Origin: Flavobacteriales bacterium
GTDB taxonomy: Bacteria > Bacteroidota > Bacteroidia > Flavobacteriales > UA16
NCBI GenBank assembly: GCA_002683735.1
Contig: NYTZ01000039.1
Span: 17,563 to 26,942 of the forward strand
DNA length: 9,380 nt
Direction: 5' to 3'
The translations under genes were made by a program, and so were the position numbers. Of this stretch, positions 1 to 7,175 are shown in pieces. Below the pieces are notes generated by a model that was given only the letters and a program-made list of their open reading frames with translations, did no database searches and was not told the origin of the DNA. How positions within the stretch are numbered: the first letter of the stretch is position 1; every line of letters begins with the position of its first letter.

Positions 1-167
1 ACAAGCAGTTCCACCTTGCTGTCCCCCGCGGCAAAGAAGGCAGTCAGCACGGCTTCACCGGCCACTTCTTCCCGCTTGTAGGCCGGGCGGCCCAGAACTT
101 CACCGAAAATGCGTTCTGCCTCGTCGAGGTCGGAGACGGCGATGCCGATGTGTTCCAACTTTTTCAC
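1..167 (-). CDS. mce: Methylmalonyl-CoA epimerase, N-terminal 55 codons (runs off the left edge)
   Basis: The visible part begins MKKLEHIGIAVSDLDEAERI and continues to ...SKVELL, which is the classic opening of bacterial methylmalonyl-CoA epimerases of the VOC (glyoxalase I fold) superfamily. His6 in 'EHIGIAV' is the expected first metal ligand. The enzyme interconverts (S)- and (R)-methylmalonyl-CoA in the cytoplasm, between propionyl-CoA carboxylase and methylmalonyl-CoA mutase. The start is GTG at 167-165, chosen because family members start at this residue and because it overlaps the TGA of kmo in a GTGA quartet (167-164), a translational-coupling arrangement. The 3' part, with the remaining ligands and the Glu catalyst, lies outside the window, so completeness cannot be judged. 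The frame is open to the edge. It is the last visible gene of the minus-strand cluster. Confidence 0.88.
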   Translation of the reverse strand, partial: MKKLEHIGIAVSDLDEAERIFGEVLGRPAYKREEVAGEAVLTAFFAAGDSKVELL

Positions 168-1567
168 GGGGCTGTAGGTTGGGGAAGGCGTTCGGCCGCC
201 AGCGCGAGGGCGTGGTCCTCGACTTCTTGGCCATCCCAGGCCGACTCAATGTCGGGCCGGTCCATCACCTCGGCCATGATGCTGTCTTGGATGCGGCCGA
301 GCGCAAGGGCATCCGAGTAGGGCAGGTGACTGAATGTGACCATCGAATAGAGGGGAATCCAGCGGTCCGGGTGCCGGTCTGTGAGCCGGCGCTCAATGCG
401 CTTCTGTAGCAAGAATCGGGGGTCGCCCGTCCGGTCTCGCATTTCGATGAAGTTGCGCAAGGCGAGGTCGCCGATGGCGTCTCCGTTGGGCTTACGTAGG
501 GCAGAGAACGCCACCATCAGGTCACCCCAATCCTCCGGCGAGGGCGCACCGCCGTGGCGGTCGAGCAGGTCGGCGAGGACCCGGGCGTCTTCGAAGCCAC
601 TGTTCATGCCCTGTCCATAAAAGGGCACGATGGCGTGGGCGGCATCGCCCAACAGCACCACACGGTCTCCGTGGTTCCAAGGTTGGCAGCGGGTCGTGAC
701 CAGGGAGCTGGTCGGGTTGCTCGCCCAGTCCGCATCGAAGTCTGGCAGCAGCGGCAGGACGTCAGGGAAGTGGGCTTCGAAATAGGCCCGGGCTTGGTCA
801 GGCGTGGTCAAGTCCGCAAAGCCATCCTGGCCTTCGAACGGGGCAAAGAGTGTGCAGGTGAAGGTCCGGTCCGGATTCGGCAGGGCCATCAGCATGAAAT
901 GACCGCGGGGCCAGATGTGAAGGGCTTCTGGATCGATCACGAAATCGCCGCTGTCGGAAGGCGGCATGGCGAGTTCCTTGTAGCCGTGCGGCAGGTAGGA
1001 TTGGCTGAAGTCAAACCGGTCCGTCTTCATCATCCGCTGGCGCACAGCGCTGAAGGCCCCATCGGTGCCGAGGATGCGGTCGTGGGTCAAGGGAGTGCGC
1101 CCCTCGAAATGAAGGGTGGCTCCATGGGCGTCCACCGAGAAGTCCGACAGGCGGTGTTCGAAGTGGACGGTCACCCGGCCCGTGGCTTCGGCCTGTTCGA
1201 GGAGGATGCGGTTCAATGGGCCGCGGGCCACCGAGTAGATGCACTGGTCATGACCATGCCGACCCTGACCGGGTAGGCCGTAAGGCTGGTAGGTCAGGGC
1301 GCCTTGGCGGTTGTGCATGCAGCGCGCCTTGACCGGAAGCGCGATGGCTTCCACGGCCTCCGCTGCTCCGGCGGCTTCAAGGGCCCGCCAACCGCGGTCG
1401 CTGAGGGCGAGGTTGATGGACCGGCCGCTGGCGTCGCCCACCTTACGGGGGTCCGGACGGCGTTCATAGACGTTGACCTGGTGGCCGCGGTTGGCCAGCA
1501 GGAGGGCGGTCAGGCTGCCGACCAGTCCGGCGCCAACGACGGCGATGCCTTGTCCCCCCTCGCTCAT
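164..1567 (-). CDS. kmo: Kynurenine 3-monooxygenase (FAD-dependent)
   Basis: The 467-residue product is a full-length class A flavoprotein monooxygenase (bacterial KMOs are about 450-470 residues). It hydroxylates L-kynurenine to 3-hydroxykynurenine with NADPH and O2, in tryptophan breakdown and the quinolinate route to NAD. Visible motifs are the Rossmann GAGLVG at residues 12-17 for ADP of FAD, the KMO-typical GRSINLALSDRG at 48-59, and GDAAHAIVPFYGQGMNSG at 307-324, which binds the flavin phosphate and ribityl chain. R82 and Y96 (in QPYG) sit where the substrate carboxylate-binding Arg and Tyr of characterised KMOs fall. The second FAD motif reads GTDG (167-170) rather than the commoner GADG. 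Its ATG shares one base (A1567) with the stop of the upstream PLP-enzyme gene (TGATG), and its stop overlaps the mce start. No kynureninase or 3-hydroxyanthranilate dioxygenase gene is in the window. Confidence 0.95.
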   Translation of the reverse strand: MSEGGQGIAVVGAGLVGSLTALLLANRGHQVNVYERRPDPRKVGDASGRSINLALSDRGWRALEAAGAAEAVEAIALPVKARCMHNRQGALTYQPYGLPGQGRHGHDQCIYSVARGPLNRILLEQAEATGRVTVHFEHRLSDFSVDAHGATLHFEGRTPLTHDRILGTDGAFSAVRQRMMKTDRFDFSQSYLPHGYKELAMPPSDSGDFVIDPEALHIWPRGHFMLMALPNPDRTFTCTLFAPFEGQDGFADLTTPDQARAYFEAHFPDVLPLLPDFDADWASNPTSSLVTTRCQPWNHGDRVVLLGDAAHAIVPFYGQGMNSGFEDARVLADLLDRHGGAPSPEDWGDLMVAFSALRKPNGDAIGDLALRNFIEMRDRTGDPRFLLQKRIERRLTDRHPDRWIPLYSMVTFSHLPYSDALALGRIQDSIMAEVMDRPDIESAWDGQEVEDHALALAAERLPQPTAP

Positions 1568-2727
1568 CAGCTGATGGCTTGGTCGAGGTCCGCGATGAGG
1601 TCTGCAGCATCTTCAATGCCGCAACTCAGACGGATGAGGCTGTCGTTGATGCCGAGCAATGCGCGCTGGTCGGCGGGAACCGAGGCGTGCGTCATGAGGG
1701 CCGGATGCTCAATGAGGCTCTCGACACCCCCGAGGGATTCCGCCAGCGCGAAAACTTGGGTGGACTCGCACACCTTCCGGGATGTCTCGAGGCTGTCGTC
1801 GGTCAGCGTGAAGCTGATCATGCCGCCGAAGTCGTTCATCTGACGGGCTGCCACGGCGTGGTTGCGGAATTCGGAGAATCCGGGCCAGTAGACCTTGTTC
1901 ACTTTCGGGTTGGCCTGCAGCCATTCGGCCACGGCGCGCCCGTTGGCACAGTGTTGCTTGACTCGAATGCCGAGCGTCTTGATGCCGCGCAGCACGAGGA
2001 AACAGTCCATGGGGCTGGGCACGGCGCCAACGTTGTTTTGGATGGTCCGCAACGGAGCGTCGACTTCCGCGTCCTGGGTCATAAGGGCCCCCATGACCAC
2101 ATCGGAGTGGCCTCCGAGGTATTTGGTGACGCTGTGCATCACAATGTCCGCACCCTGGGAGAGTGGGTTTTGCAGGGCAGGGGTGGCAAAGGTGTTGTCT
2201 ACAGCGAGGTGGGCCGGGTGGCCCTCCAGGACCTTGGCCACGGCTGCGATATCGGTGACCCGGAGCAGGGGGTTGGTCGGGGTTTCCAGCCAGACGAGTC
2301 GGGTCTTGTCGTTGAGGTGGGCTGCCACATTGGCTGCATCTTGGGTGTCGACAAAATGGAATTGAATGCCAAGCGGGGCGTAGTGCGTGGCAAACAACCG
2401 GCGCGTGCCGCCATAGAGATCGTCGCCGGCGATGACTTCATCCCCAGGCTTGAGCGTCATCATGACCGCATCCACGGCGGCTAGGCCGCTGGAGAAGGCG
2501 AGGCCATGTGTTCCCCCTTCGAGTGCAGCAAAGGCCGCCTCCAAAGCATCGCGGGTCGGGTTGGAAGACCGGCTGTATTCGTATCCCTTGTGCTGGCCAA
2601 TGCCTTCTTGCACATAGGTGGACGACATGAACACCGGCGTCATGATGGCTCCGGTGGAGGGATCGGGCTTCACACCGGCGTGCACGGCGAGCGTGTTGAA
2701 GCCAGCCTTGGAATTCTGCTGCGACAT
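1567..2727 (-). CDS. metB: Cystathionine gamma-synthase / gamma-lyase family PLP enzyme
   Basis: This 386-residue protein is a full-length Cys/Met-metabolism PLP-dependent enzyme (fold type I). The Schiff-base lysine is K202 in SVTKYLGGHSD. Other cofactor residues are S79-S80-G81, Y105 (LYGGT) stacking on the ring, D177 (DNTF) at the pyridine nitrogen, and Y51/R53 (YSR), which reach the phosphate of the neighbouring subunit in this family. The C-terminal signature SLGGVESLIEHPALMTHASV (331-350) is typical of cystathionine gamma-synthase and gamma-lyase and argues against beta-lyase. Gamma-synthase (O-acyl-homoserine plus cysteine to cystathionine) and gamma-lyase (cystathionine to cysteine, 2-oxobutyrate and ammonia) cannot be separated by eye, so the symbol metB is provisional. 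The ATG at 2727 lies 3 nt after the stop of the membrane-protein gene. Its own stop overlaps the kmo start. No strong Shine-Dalgarno is seen, as is common in Bacteroidota. Confidence 0.9.
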   Translation of the reverse strand: MSQQNSKAGFNTLAVHAGVKPDPSTGAIMTPVFMSSTYVQEGIGQHKGYEYSRSSNPTRDALEAAFAALEGGTHGLAFSSGLAAVDAVMMTLKPGDEVIAGDDLYGGTRRLFATHYAPLGIQFHFVDTQDAANVAAHLNDKTRLVWLETPTNPLLRVTDIAAVAKVLEGHPAHLAVDNTFATPALQNPLSQGADIVMHSVTKYLGGHSDVVMGALMTQDAEVDAPLRTIQNNVGAVPSPMDCFLVLRGIKTLGIRVKQHCANGRAVAEWLQANPKVNKVYWPGFSEFRNHAVAARQMNDFGGMISFTLTDDSLETSRKVCESTQVFALAESLGGVESLIEHPALMTHASVPADQRALLGINDSLIRLSCGIEDAADLIADLDQAIS

Positions 2728-2730
2728 GGT

Positions 2731-3804
2731 TCAAAGTTCGGAACTCCGGACCGCTTTCCGAGAGCGGGTCCTTCGCATCCATTCCGGCACCACTAGCACC
2801 CCGGCGCAGAGGTAGAGAAAGTGGGTGGCCATACGCCACAGGAGCATGGTCATGGCCGGTGCGAGCGGAGACGGTGCGGTGTCGAACCAAGGGGCTAGGA
2901 ACAGGTCGAGCAGCCATTCGGCGACCCCGCTTGATCCCGGAGTGGGACTCACGAGAAGGAACACCCACATGACGAGTTGCCGGGCGACGATGTGGAGGCC
3001 CTCCAGCTCCATCAAAGGCGCGACCAGCATGCCCATGACGGCCACAAGCGTGAAGAACCGCGCCGTCCAACTCATCCAGGTGGCGAGCATGGCCCCGGTC
3101 CAAAGCGCCGAGGAGAGTTGGCGCATCTCAACTGAACTGTTCCTGAGGTCTTCGGCGTACCGAAGCAAGGGCCGCTGCCAGCGGCGCAGCCAGGTAAGGG
3201 CGGCGAGCTGGCGCAGCACCCGATGGGTTGCCGTGGGGGCCAACAGCAGGCCCAAGGCAATGACCACCGCCAGCCCCAACATCAGGCCCCAACTGGCCCA
3301 GAAGACCCCCCACCCGAACTGGTTGTCCAACGCATCCGGCCGAATGGCCGATCCAAAGACCGCCAGCAGGACGGGCACGGCAAGCACGTAAAACAACTGA
3401 TCGAGCAAAACGGTGGAGAACACGACGGCCGTGCTCCTGCCCGCGGTCATGCCTTGGCGATGAAGGGCCCAGATTGCGACCCCGCCTCCACCCACAATGC
3501 CCGGCGTGATGGCGGAGGCGAACTCCCAAACCACGGTGGTCTCGACAGCCTGTCTCCACGAAAGTTCCCTGTCTGAAAGCCAGCGCAACCGGAGCACATA
3601 ACCGAAGTCCCGCAGGAAGACCATGCCGATCACGGCCGCGAGGGCCCGGTGCCAGTGGGGTAAAAACACCGCCGCGTCGATGGCCGCCCATCCGCCCTGT
3701 TCCTCCAAGGCGCCTCGGAGCATCCAGCCTACAACGGCCAAGCCTATGCCGAGGGGCAATATGGTCCGGACGGGACCGAGGGAGGGCGTGGGGTCCTTGT
3801 GCAT
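2731..3804 (-). CDS. UPF0104 / lysylphosphatidylglycerol synthase TM-region family membrane protein (paralog 1)
   Basis: The 357-residue product is mostly hydrophobic, with apparent membrane segments near residues 12-28, 51-70, 90-112, 125-150, 165-189, 235-262, 275-290 and 314-340. The stretch ETTVVWEFASAITPGIVGGG (88-107) and the later SPTPGSSGVAEW (286-297) are the two conserved glycine/proline motifs of the UPF0104/YbhN family, which shares its fold with the N-terminal flippase half of MprF and with AglD. There is no C-terminal soluble aminoacyl-transferase domain, so it should not be called a complete MprF. Members are suspected lipid or lipid-linked carrier translocators, but the substrate is unknown here. 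It lies 3 nt after the radical SAM gene and 3 nt before the PLP enzyme gene, so it is probably co-transcribed with both. The Arg-rich C-terminus (RRTRSRK) should be cytoplasmic by the positive-inside rule. Confidence 0.83.
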   Translation of the reverse strand: MHKDPTPSLGPVRTILPLGIGLAVVGWMLRGALEEQGGWAAIDAAVFLPHWHRALAAVIGMVFLRDFGYVLRLRWLSDRELSWRQAVETTVVWEFASAITPGIVGGGGVAIWALHRQGMTAGRSTAVVFSTVLLDQLFYVLAVPVLLAVFGSAIRPDALDNQFGWGVFWASWGLMLGLAVVIALGLLLAPTATHRVLRQLAALTWLRRWQRPLLRYAEDLRNSSVEMRQLSSALWTGAMLATWMSWTARFFTLVAVMGMLVAPLMELEGLHIVARQLVMWVFLLVSPTPGSSGVAEWLLDLFLAPWFDTAPSPLAPAMTMLLWRMATHFLYLCAGVLVVPEWMRRTRSRKAVRSSEL

Positions 3805-3807
3805 GGC

Positions 3808-4962
3808 TCAAGCCCAGACTTGCGTGCCCTCGCTGCAGTTGCGGCACATGTCGATGTCCCCTCGGCCCGCGAAGACCGACGTGCGGAAAGCGCGGTATCG
3901 ATCGGAGTGCCAGAGCTGCCGAAAGGCGCGTCCGTCTTCGGCCTTGCCCATGGTGTGTGTGGCGTCCTTGTCGAAACAACAGGGCACCACTTGTCCATCC
4001 CACGTGATCACAGCGCCTTGCCACATGCGCCAGCATTGGTCCAGAAGGGGGTTCCGCAAGGTCCAACGGCCTTCCGGACTGCGGTCGTACCGCCGGAGAT
4101 TCGGGTCTCGTGTCAAAAGGGGGTGCCCATCTGCAGGCTGGTCGATCTGGGCCGTCTTCACCACAAACCCATCCACGCCGAATTGCGCCGCCATATGGCG
4201 GAGGTCTTCGAGTTGATGCTCATTGGTGCCCACGACCAGGAACTGCCAGACCACATGGGGTGTTGCGCTGCCGCGTTGGCGTTTGGCTTCCAGCACGGCC
4301 CGGGTGCCCTCGAACACCTTCTCTAGCTGTCCGCCTACCCGGTAGCTGGAATAGGCGGCTTGCGTGGCCCCGTCGATGGAGATGATGAGTCGGTCGATGC
4401 CGCTGTCCACTAGCGCCATGGCCCGCGGTCCGGAGAGGTGGTGGGCATTGGTGGAGGTGCTCACATAGATTCCGTTGCGTTTGCCGACGGCGACGAGGTC
4501 GTCCATGCCGGGGTGCAGGTAGGGCTCTCCTTGGAAGTAGAGGTTGAGGTAGACCAACTCGCGCGCGAGGCCTTCGGGCCCCTCAAGCAGTCGGGCGAGG
4601 CGGTCGGGATCGAGCATGCCGGTGGGGCGGGTGAAGCTGCGAAGTCCACTCGGGCACTCCGGACAACGCAAATTGCACGCCGTGGTCGGCTCGACGCTGA
4701 GGCTCATGGGCCACGCCTGGAATTCGGGCAGTGGAACACCGGCGTCGCGGCGTCGGATGGCCTGAGCAAAAGCACGGTGCAGTTGAACCGCATTGGCCAA
4801 TCGGGGGGGATTCAAGGTGGCCACCCTGCGCCAGCGGTCGCCAACCTGACTCCGCAAGCGCGACAATCGGCTTCGAATCGGGCGGCGGATAGCAAGATGG
4901 GGAACCGGGGACATCACCGTGTGCAATTTACCCTCGGGACCCTGTTCGACACGGCGGTCCAC
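3808..4962 (-). CDS. Radical SAM / SPASM-domain protein
   Basis: The 384-residue protein carries the radical SAM cluster motif CxxxCxxC as C96-C100-C103 (ACNLRCPEC), the SAM-binding GEP at 145-147, and the barrel strand motif SIDGAT at 195-200. The C-terminal SPASM-like region has cysteines C310, C328, C329, C373 and C376 (VVPCCFDKD; MCRNC), able to hold at least one auxiliary 4Fe-4S cluster. The signature CPSGLRSFTRPTGML after the cluster is one I associate with a family widespread in Bacteroidota whose substrate is not known. SPASM enzymes often modify peptides or proteins, but no small precursor peptide gene is visible nearby. The start is uncertain: GTG at 4962 has a GGAG 7 nt upstream, while GTG 4917 or ATG 4914 would give about 368 residues and a longer upstream gap. 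The first 80 residues are basic and helical-looking. It is the first gene of the minus-strand cluster. Confidence 0.88.
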   Translation of the reverse strand: MDRRVEQGPEGKLHTVMSPVPHLAIRRPIRSRLSRLRSQVGDRWRRVATLNPPRLANAVQLHRAFAQAIRRRDAGVPLPEFQAWPMSLSVEPTTACNLRCPECPSGLRSFTRPTGMLDPDRLARLLEGPEGLARELVYLNLYFQGEPYLHPGMDDLVAVGKRNGIYVSTSTNAHHLSGPRAMALVDSGIDRLIISIDGATQAAYSSYRVGGQLEKVFEGTRAVLEAKRQRGSATPHVVWQFLVVGTNEHQLEDLRHMAAQFGVDGFVVKTAQIDQPADGHPLLTRDPNLRRYDRSPEGRWTLRNPLLDQCWRMWQGAVITWDGQVVPCCFDKDATHTMGKAEDGRAFRQLWHSDRYRAFRTSVFAGRGDIDMCRNCSEGTQVWA

Positions 4963-4969
4963 GCCCCAG

Positions 4970-4973
4970 CTCC
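4970..4973 (-). promoter_or_regulatory. Possible Shine-Dalgarno (GGAG) for the radical SAM gene
   Basis: On the minus strand GGAG is followed by 7 nt (CTGGGGC) and then GTG at 4962-4960. The spacing is good and favours this start over ATG 4914, which has no purine-rich element at the right distance. Bacteroidota depend little on Shine-Dalgarno pairing, so the weight of this evidence is modest. Confidence 0.35.
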
Positions 4974-4976
4974 ACT

Positions 4977-4984
4977 TAAATTCG
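4977..4984 (+). promoter_or_regulatory. Weak Bacteroidota -7-like element (TAAATTCG) before the DUF3109 gene
   Basis: TAAATTCG matches the Bacteroidota -7 consensus TAnnTTTG at all but one fixed position and ends 4 nt before the GTG at 4989. No convincing TTG -33 element is seen about 17-23 nt upstream. If used, transcription would begin at or next to the start codon. The placement resembles the better element before panD, which is the main reason to list it. Confidence 0.25.
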
Positions 4985-4988
4985 GGGC

Positions 4989-5603
4989 GTGATCCTGATT
5001 GACGATACCCTGCTGTCGACCGAGGTCTTCGACCGGAAATTCTGTTGCGACCTCAAAGCGTGCAAGGGCGCGTGCTGTGTGGAAGGCGAAAGCGGTGCGC
5101 CGCTCGAGCTGGACGAGCTCAGGGAAATCGAAGCGGGATTCGAGGTCATCAAGGACCGCCTGAAGCCCGACAGCCTTGCCGTCATTGAGCAGGAGGGGCT
5201 GTATGTATTGGATGCCGACGGCGATTATGTGACCCCGATCGTGGACGGCAAGGAATGCGTTTACGCCACCTTCGACACGGACGGCACGGCCAAATGCGGT
5301 TTCGAGCAGGCTTACTTCGAGGGAAAACTCAGCTGGCGCAAGCCCATTAGCTGCCACCTCTATCCCATTCGCCTGACCGAGTTGAAGGACCTGACGGCTG
5401 TCAATTACCACCGGTGGCCCATTTGCGATGGCGCACTGACGTGTGGCGCGGGCCTTGACCTCAGCGTCCTGCAGTTTTGCAAGGAGGCTTTGGTGCGCAA
5501 GTTTGGACAGACCTGGTACGATGCTGCCCGTGAGACCGAGCGGCAATGGCGGGAGGTGCAGACCCAGCGCCAAGCAGGAACCGATACGCGGAATTCGGGA
5601 TGA
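4989..5603 (+). CDS. DUF3109 family cysteine-rich protein (YkgJ/UPF0153-like)
   Basis: The 204-residue product matches what I know of the DUF3109 family along its length: MILIDDTLLS at the start, CDLKACKGACCVEGESGAPL at 20-39, DGDYVTPIVDGKEC at 77-90, PISCHLYPIRL at 119-129, and VNYHRWPIC at 138-146. Conserved cysteines C20, C25, C29, C30, C90, C103, C122, C146 and C152 suggest a metal or iron-sulfur site, as proposed for the related YkgJ/UPF0153 proteins; the biochemical role is unknown. No signal peptide or membrane segment is visible, so it is probably cytoplasmic. The start is GTG at 4989, fixed by the conserved MILIDDT opening. Its TGA overlaps the ATG of the next gene (ATGA, 5600-5603). 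The last 25 residues are polar and look unconserved. Confidence 0.88.
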   Translation: MILIDDTLLSTEVFDRKFCCDLKACKGACCVEGESGAPLELDELREIEAGFEVIKDRLKPDSLAVIEQEGLYVLDADGDYVTPIVDGKECVYATFDTDGTAKCGFEQAYFEGKLSWRKPISCHLYPIRLTELKDLTAVNYHRWPICDGALTCGAGLDLSVLQFCKEALVRKFGQTWYDAARETERQWREVQTQRQAGTDTRNSG

Positions 5604-7147
5604 ATCCCTCCATGGCCATCCGATGCTTTCGCCTGTGTTTGGGGTTGGGGTTCCTTCTGTGCCGGCAGGATGTGCAAGCCCAATGGCCCGCTCAATTGCA
5701 AATGGTGGAGGGCATTTGCACACCGGCAGACGAGGTAGTGTTGGGCTCGGATGGGCGGCAATTGATTCTGCTGACCAGACAGGAGGCATCCGAAAATTGG
5801 AGCCTGGGCAAGACCAGGATTGCGGCCATTGAGGGTGCCCCTTGGGCGGTTCAGTCTGCCGAGGATTGGGGTCATGTGCCGAGCCGAGAACCGGCATGGG
5901 AGCAGGTGGGAGAACTGGTCCATGTGGACATCGATCCCGAAAGTGGCATGGCCGTCATCAGTGCCATTCAGGCTGGCCGCTACTCCGTTTGGTTGAGCGG
6001 CCGCCAACCGGATGGGGCCTGGTCTTCTCCTTGGCCGCTTCCGGGATTGAATAGCTTGAGGGTTCAGGCCACGTTTGCCATGTTCGATGCGAATCCGGAG
6101 CATAGTGGGGATGTGATTCTTGCCCTTCGGCCGGATTCAAGGCAGGATGAAGCTGCCATTTCCAACTTGCGGGGCCGATGGAAGGGCGGTTGGGATGTGG
6201 CACGCATGCCCCGCCGCGGGAATTACAGCGCGGTGTGGTTCTTGGACGACCTCAACACGACGGCCAATGAATGGGCACTGGCCCCGCACCCGCTTGGGGG
6301 CGGTTGGTTGAGCACCGAGCGGATGGCCGGGCGCGGTGGCGTGGATGCTTGGTGGTGTCCTGGGCTGCCCCTCAACGAGCAGCGACATAGCGGCGACCCG
6401 AGTCTCGCTGGCCACACCCTGACCGTCCAATGTGAAGGTGTTCCGGTTCCTTGGATGTCCTGGGAAGTGGTGGAGGTGACAACCGGCATCTTAGTGGATG
6501 AAGTGTTCACCGATGCGCAAGGGGTGGCTCGCATGGAGGGGCTTTCGAGCGGAAAGCGGTATCGCTGGAGCGCACGGTCCTCCGAAGCCGAACGCTGTCC
6601 AAGTGGGACGGCAGTGTGGCGGGATGCTGAGGGAAATGTCGTTCAGGTCTTTAGAATGTCGGCTGGAGAGTGGTCCCTAGAGATGCTCATCGCCCTTCGG
6701 ATTGGGGGGTGGCAGGTCGAGGCATCAGACCGGTCCCAATTGCCACTTCCGGACTACGATTCGATGACGATGGCGGTAGCGGAAGGTCCGGCTGCTTGGG
6801 TGTTGTTCCACGGACTGGGCAGCACGGAAATTCGAAAGGAAGACGCTTTGCGGATCAAGGCATGGGCCATTGAATGGAAGGCCACGTCTTCGGGCCAGCT
6901 TCTCGTACTCGGACATGCCAGTGCTGATGGCGATTCCCTGACCAATCGTGGTCTGGCCGAAGAACGGGCAAGACAAGTGGCCGTACACCTCGAGTTTGCC
7001 GGCATCACACCGGACAGGATTCGAATTGAAGGCCGTGGCTCAGAGCAGCCACTTCTGCGGTGTCCGGATGGTGTGGTCTGCCCGGAGGAAGCCATGGCGC
7101 GCAGCCGCAGGACGGAATTGTTTCCCATTCCACTTCAACGTCCTTGA
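5600..7147 (+). CDS. Secreted beta-propeller / CRD-like / OmpA-C-like protein, PorE-like without TPR
   Basis: I choose ATG 5600 (515 residues) because it forms an ATGA overlap with the DUF3109 stop and puts a signal peptide at the N-terminus: basic RCFR, hydrophobic [10 protein letters not shown], then a likely signal peptidase I site after VQA27. The frame is open upstream to 5546, but those codons precede the signal. No lipobox is seen. Residues about 30-255 look like PD40/WD40-type propeller blades, for example [18 protein letters not shown] (117-134) and [18 protein letters not shown] (235-252). Residues about 272-325 resemble a carboxypeptidase-regulatory-like beta-sandwich. Residues 400-507 form an OmpA-C-like domain with GHASADGD (438-445), N449 and R456 and a terminal RRTE. 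The peptidoglycan-contacting Asp of OmpA (D271) is Ser441 here, while the partner Arg (R286) is kept as R456. C488 and C494 lie in a short insertion. It probably sits in the periplasm, associated with the cell wall or outer membrane. The domain order recalls T9SS PorE, minus its TPR part. Confidence 0.8.
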   Translation: MNPSMAIRCFRLCLGLGFLLCRQDVQAQWPAQLQMVEGICTPADEVVLGSDGRQLILLTRQEASENWSLGKTRIAAIEGAPWAVQSAEDWGHVPSREPAWEQVGELVHVDIDPESGMAVISAIQAGRYSVWLSGRQPDGAWSSPWPLPGLNSLRVQATFAMFDANPEHSGDVILALRPDSRQDEAAISNLRGRWKGGWDVARMPRRGNYSAVWFLDDLNTTANEWALAPHPLGGGWLSTERMAGRGGVDAWWCPGLPLNEQRHSGDPSLAGHTLTVQCEGVPVPWMSWEVVEVTTGILVDEVFTDAQGVARMEGLSSGKRYRWSARSSEAERCPSGTAVWRDAEGNVVQVFRMSAGEWSLEMLIALRIGGWQVEASDRSQLPLPDYDSMTMAVAEGPAAWVLFHGLGSTEIRKEDALRIKAWAIEWKATSSGQLLVLGHASADGDSLTNRGLAEERARQVAVHLEFAGITPDRIRIEGRGSEQPLLRCPDGVVCPEEAMARSRRTELFPIPLQRP

Positions 7148-7162
7148 GGGACTTCCATGCCG

Positions 7163-7170
7163 TAATTTTG
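7163..7170 (+). promoter_or_regulatory. Bacteroidota-type -7 promoter element (TAATTTTG) before panD
   Basis: TAATTTTG is a perfect match to the Bacteroidota -7 consensus TAnnTTTG in a locally AT-richer patch of otherwise GC-rich sequence. It lies in the only non-trivial gap of the plus-strand cluster (7148-7175) and ends 5 nt before the panD ATG. A TTG at 7144-7146 could serve as a -33 element, though the 16-nt spacing is slightly short. A start about 7 nt downstream would yield a leaderless or nearly leaderless panD message. Confidence 0.45.
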
Positions 7171-7175
7171 CGGCC

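Noticed and set aside
554..1276. A 240-codon open frame on the plus strand
   Set aside because: It is antisense to the strongly supported kmo gene, its translation has no recognisable domain, and long antisense frames are expected in GC-rich coding sequence.
1579..2484. A 301-codon open frame on the plus strand
   Set aside because: It lies wholly antisense to the PLP-enzyme gene, whose catalytic lysine and family motifs are intact; the antisense product shows no domain.
2731..3804. Complete MprF (lysyl-phosphatidylglycerol synthase)
   Set aside because: Only the membrane flippase-like region is present; there is no C-terminal soluble transferase domain in either paralog.
3128..4066. A 312-codon open frame on the minus strand spanning the UPF0104 and radical SAM genes
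   Set aside because: It is a different frame of two well-supported genes; the product is Arg/Gly/His/Pro-rich, as expected for a shifted GC-rich frame.
5546..5599. Upstream extension of the OmpA-like gene by 18 codons
   Set aside because: These codons overlap the end of the DUF3109 gene and would place polar residues ahead of the signal peptide; ATG 5600 gives a proper signal and an ATGA junction.
4914..5897. A 327-codon minus-strand open frame crossing the divergent gap
   Set aside because: It is antisense to the DUF3109 gene and part of the OmpA-like gene, has low-complexity composition, and would make the conserved DUF3109 protein a shadow.
7140..7153. Small hairpin GTCC-loop-GGAC around the stop of the OmpA-like gene as a terminator or attenuator
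   Set aside because: The stem is only 4-5 bp, has no T run, and includes the stop codon; it is too weak to call.
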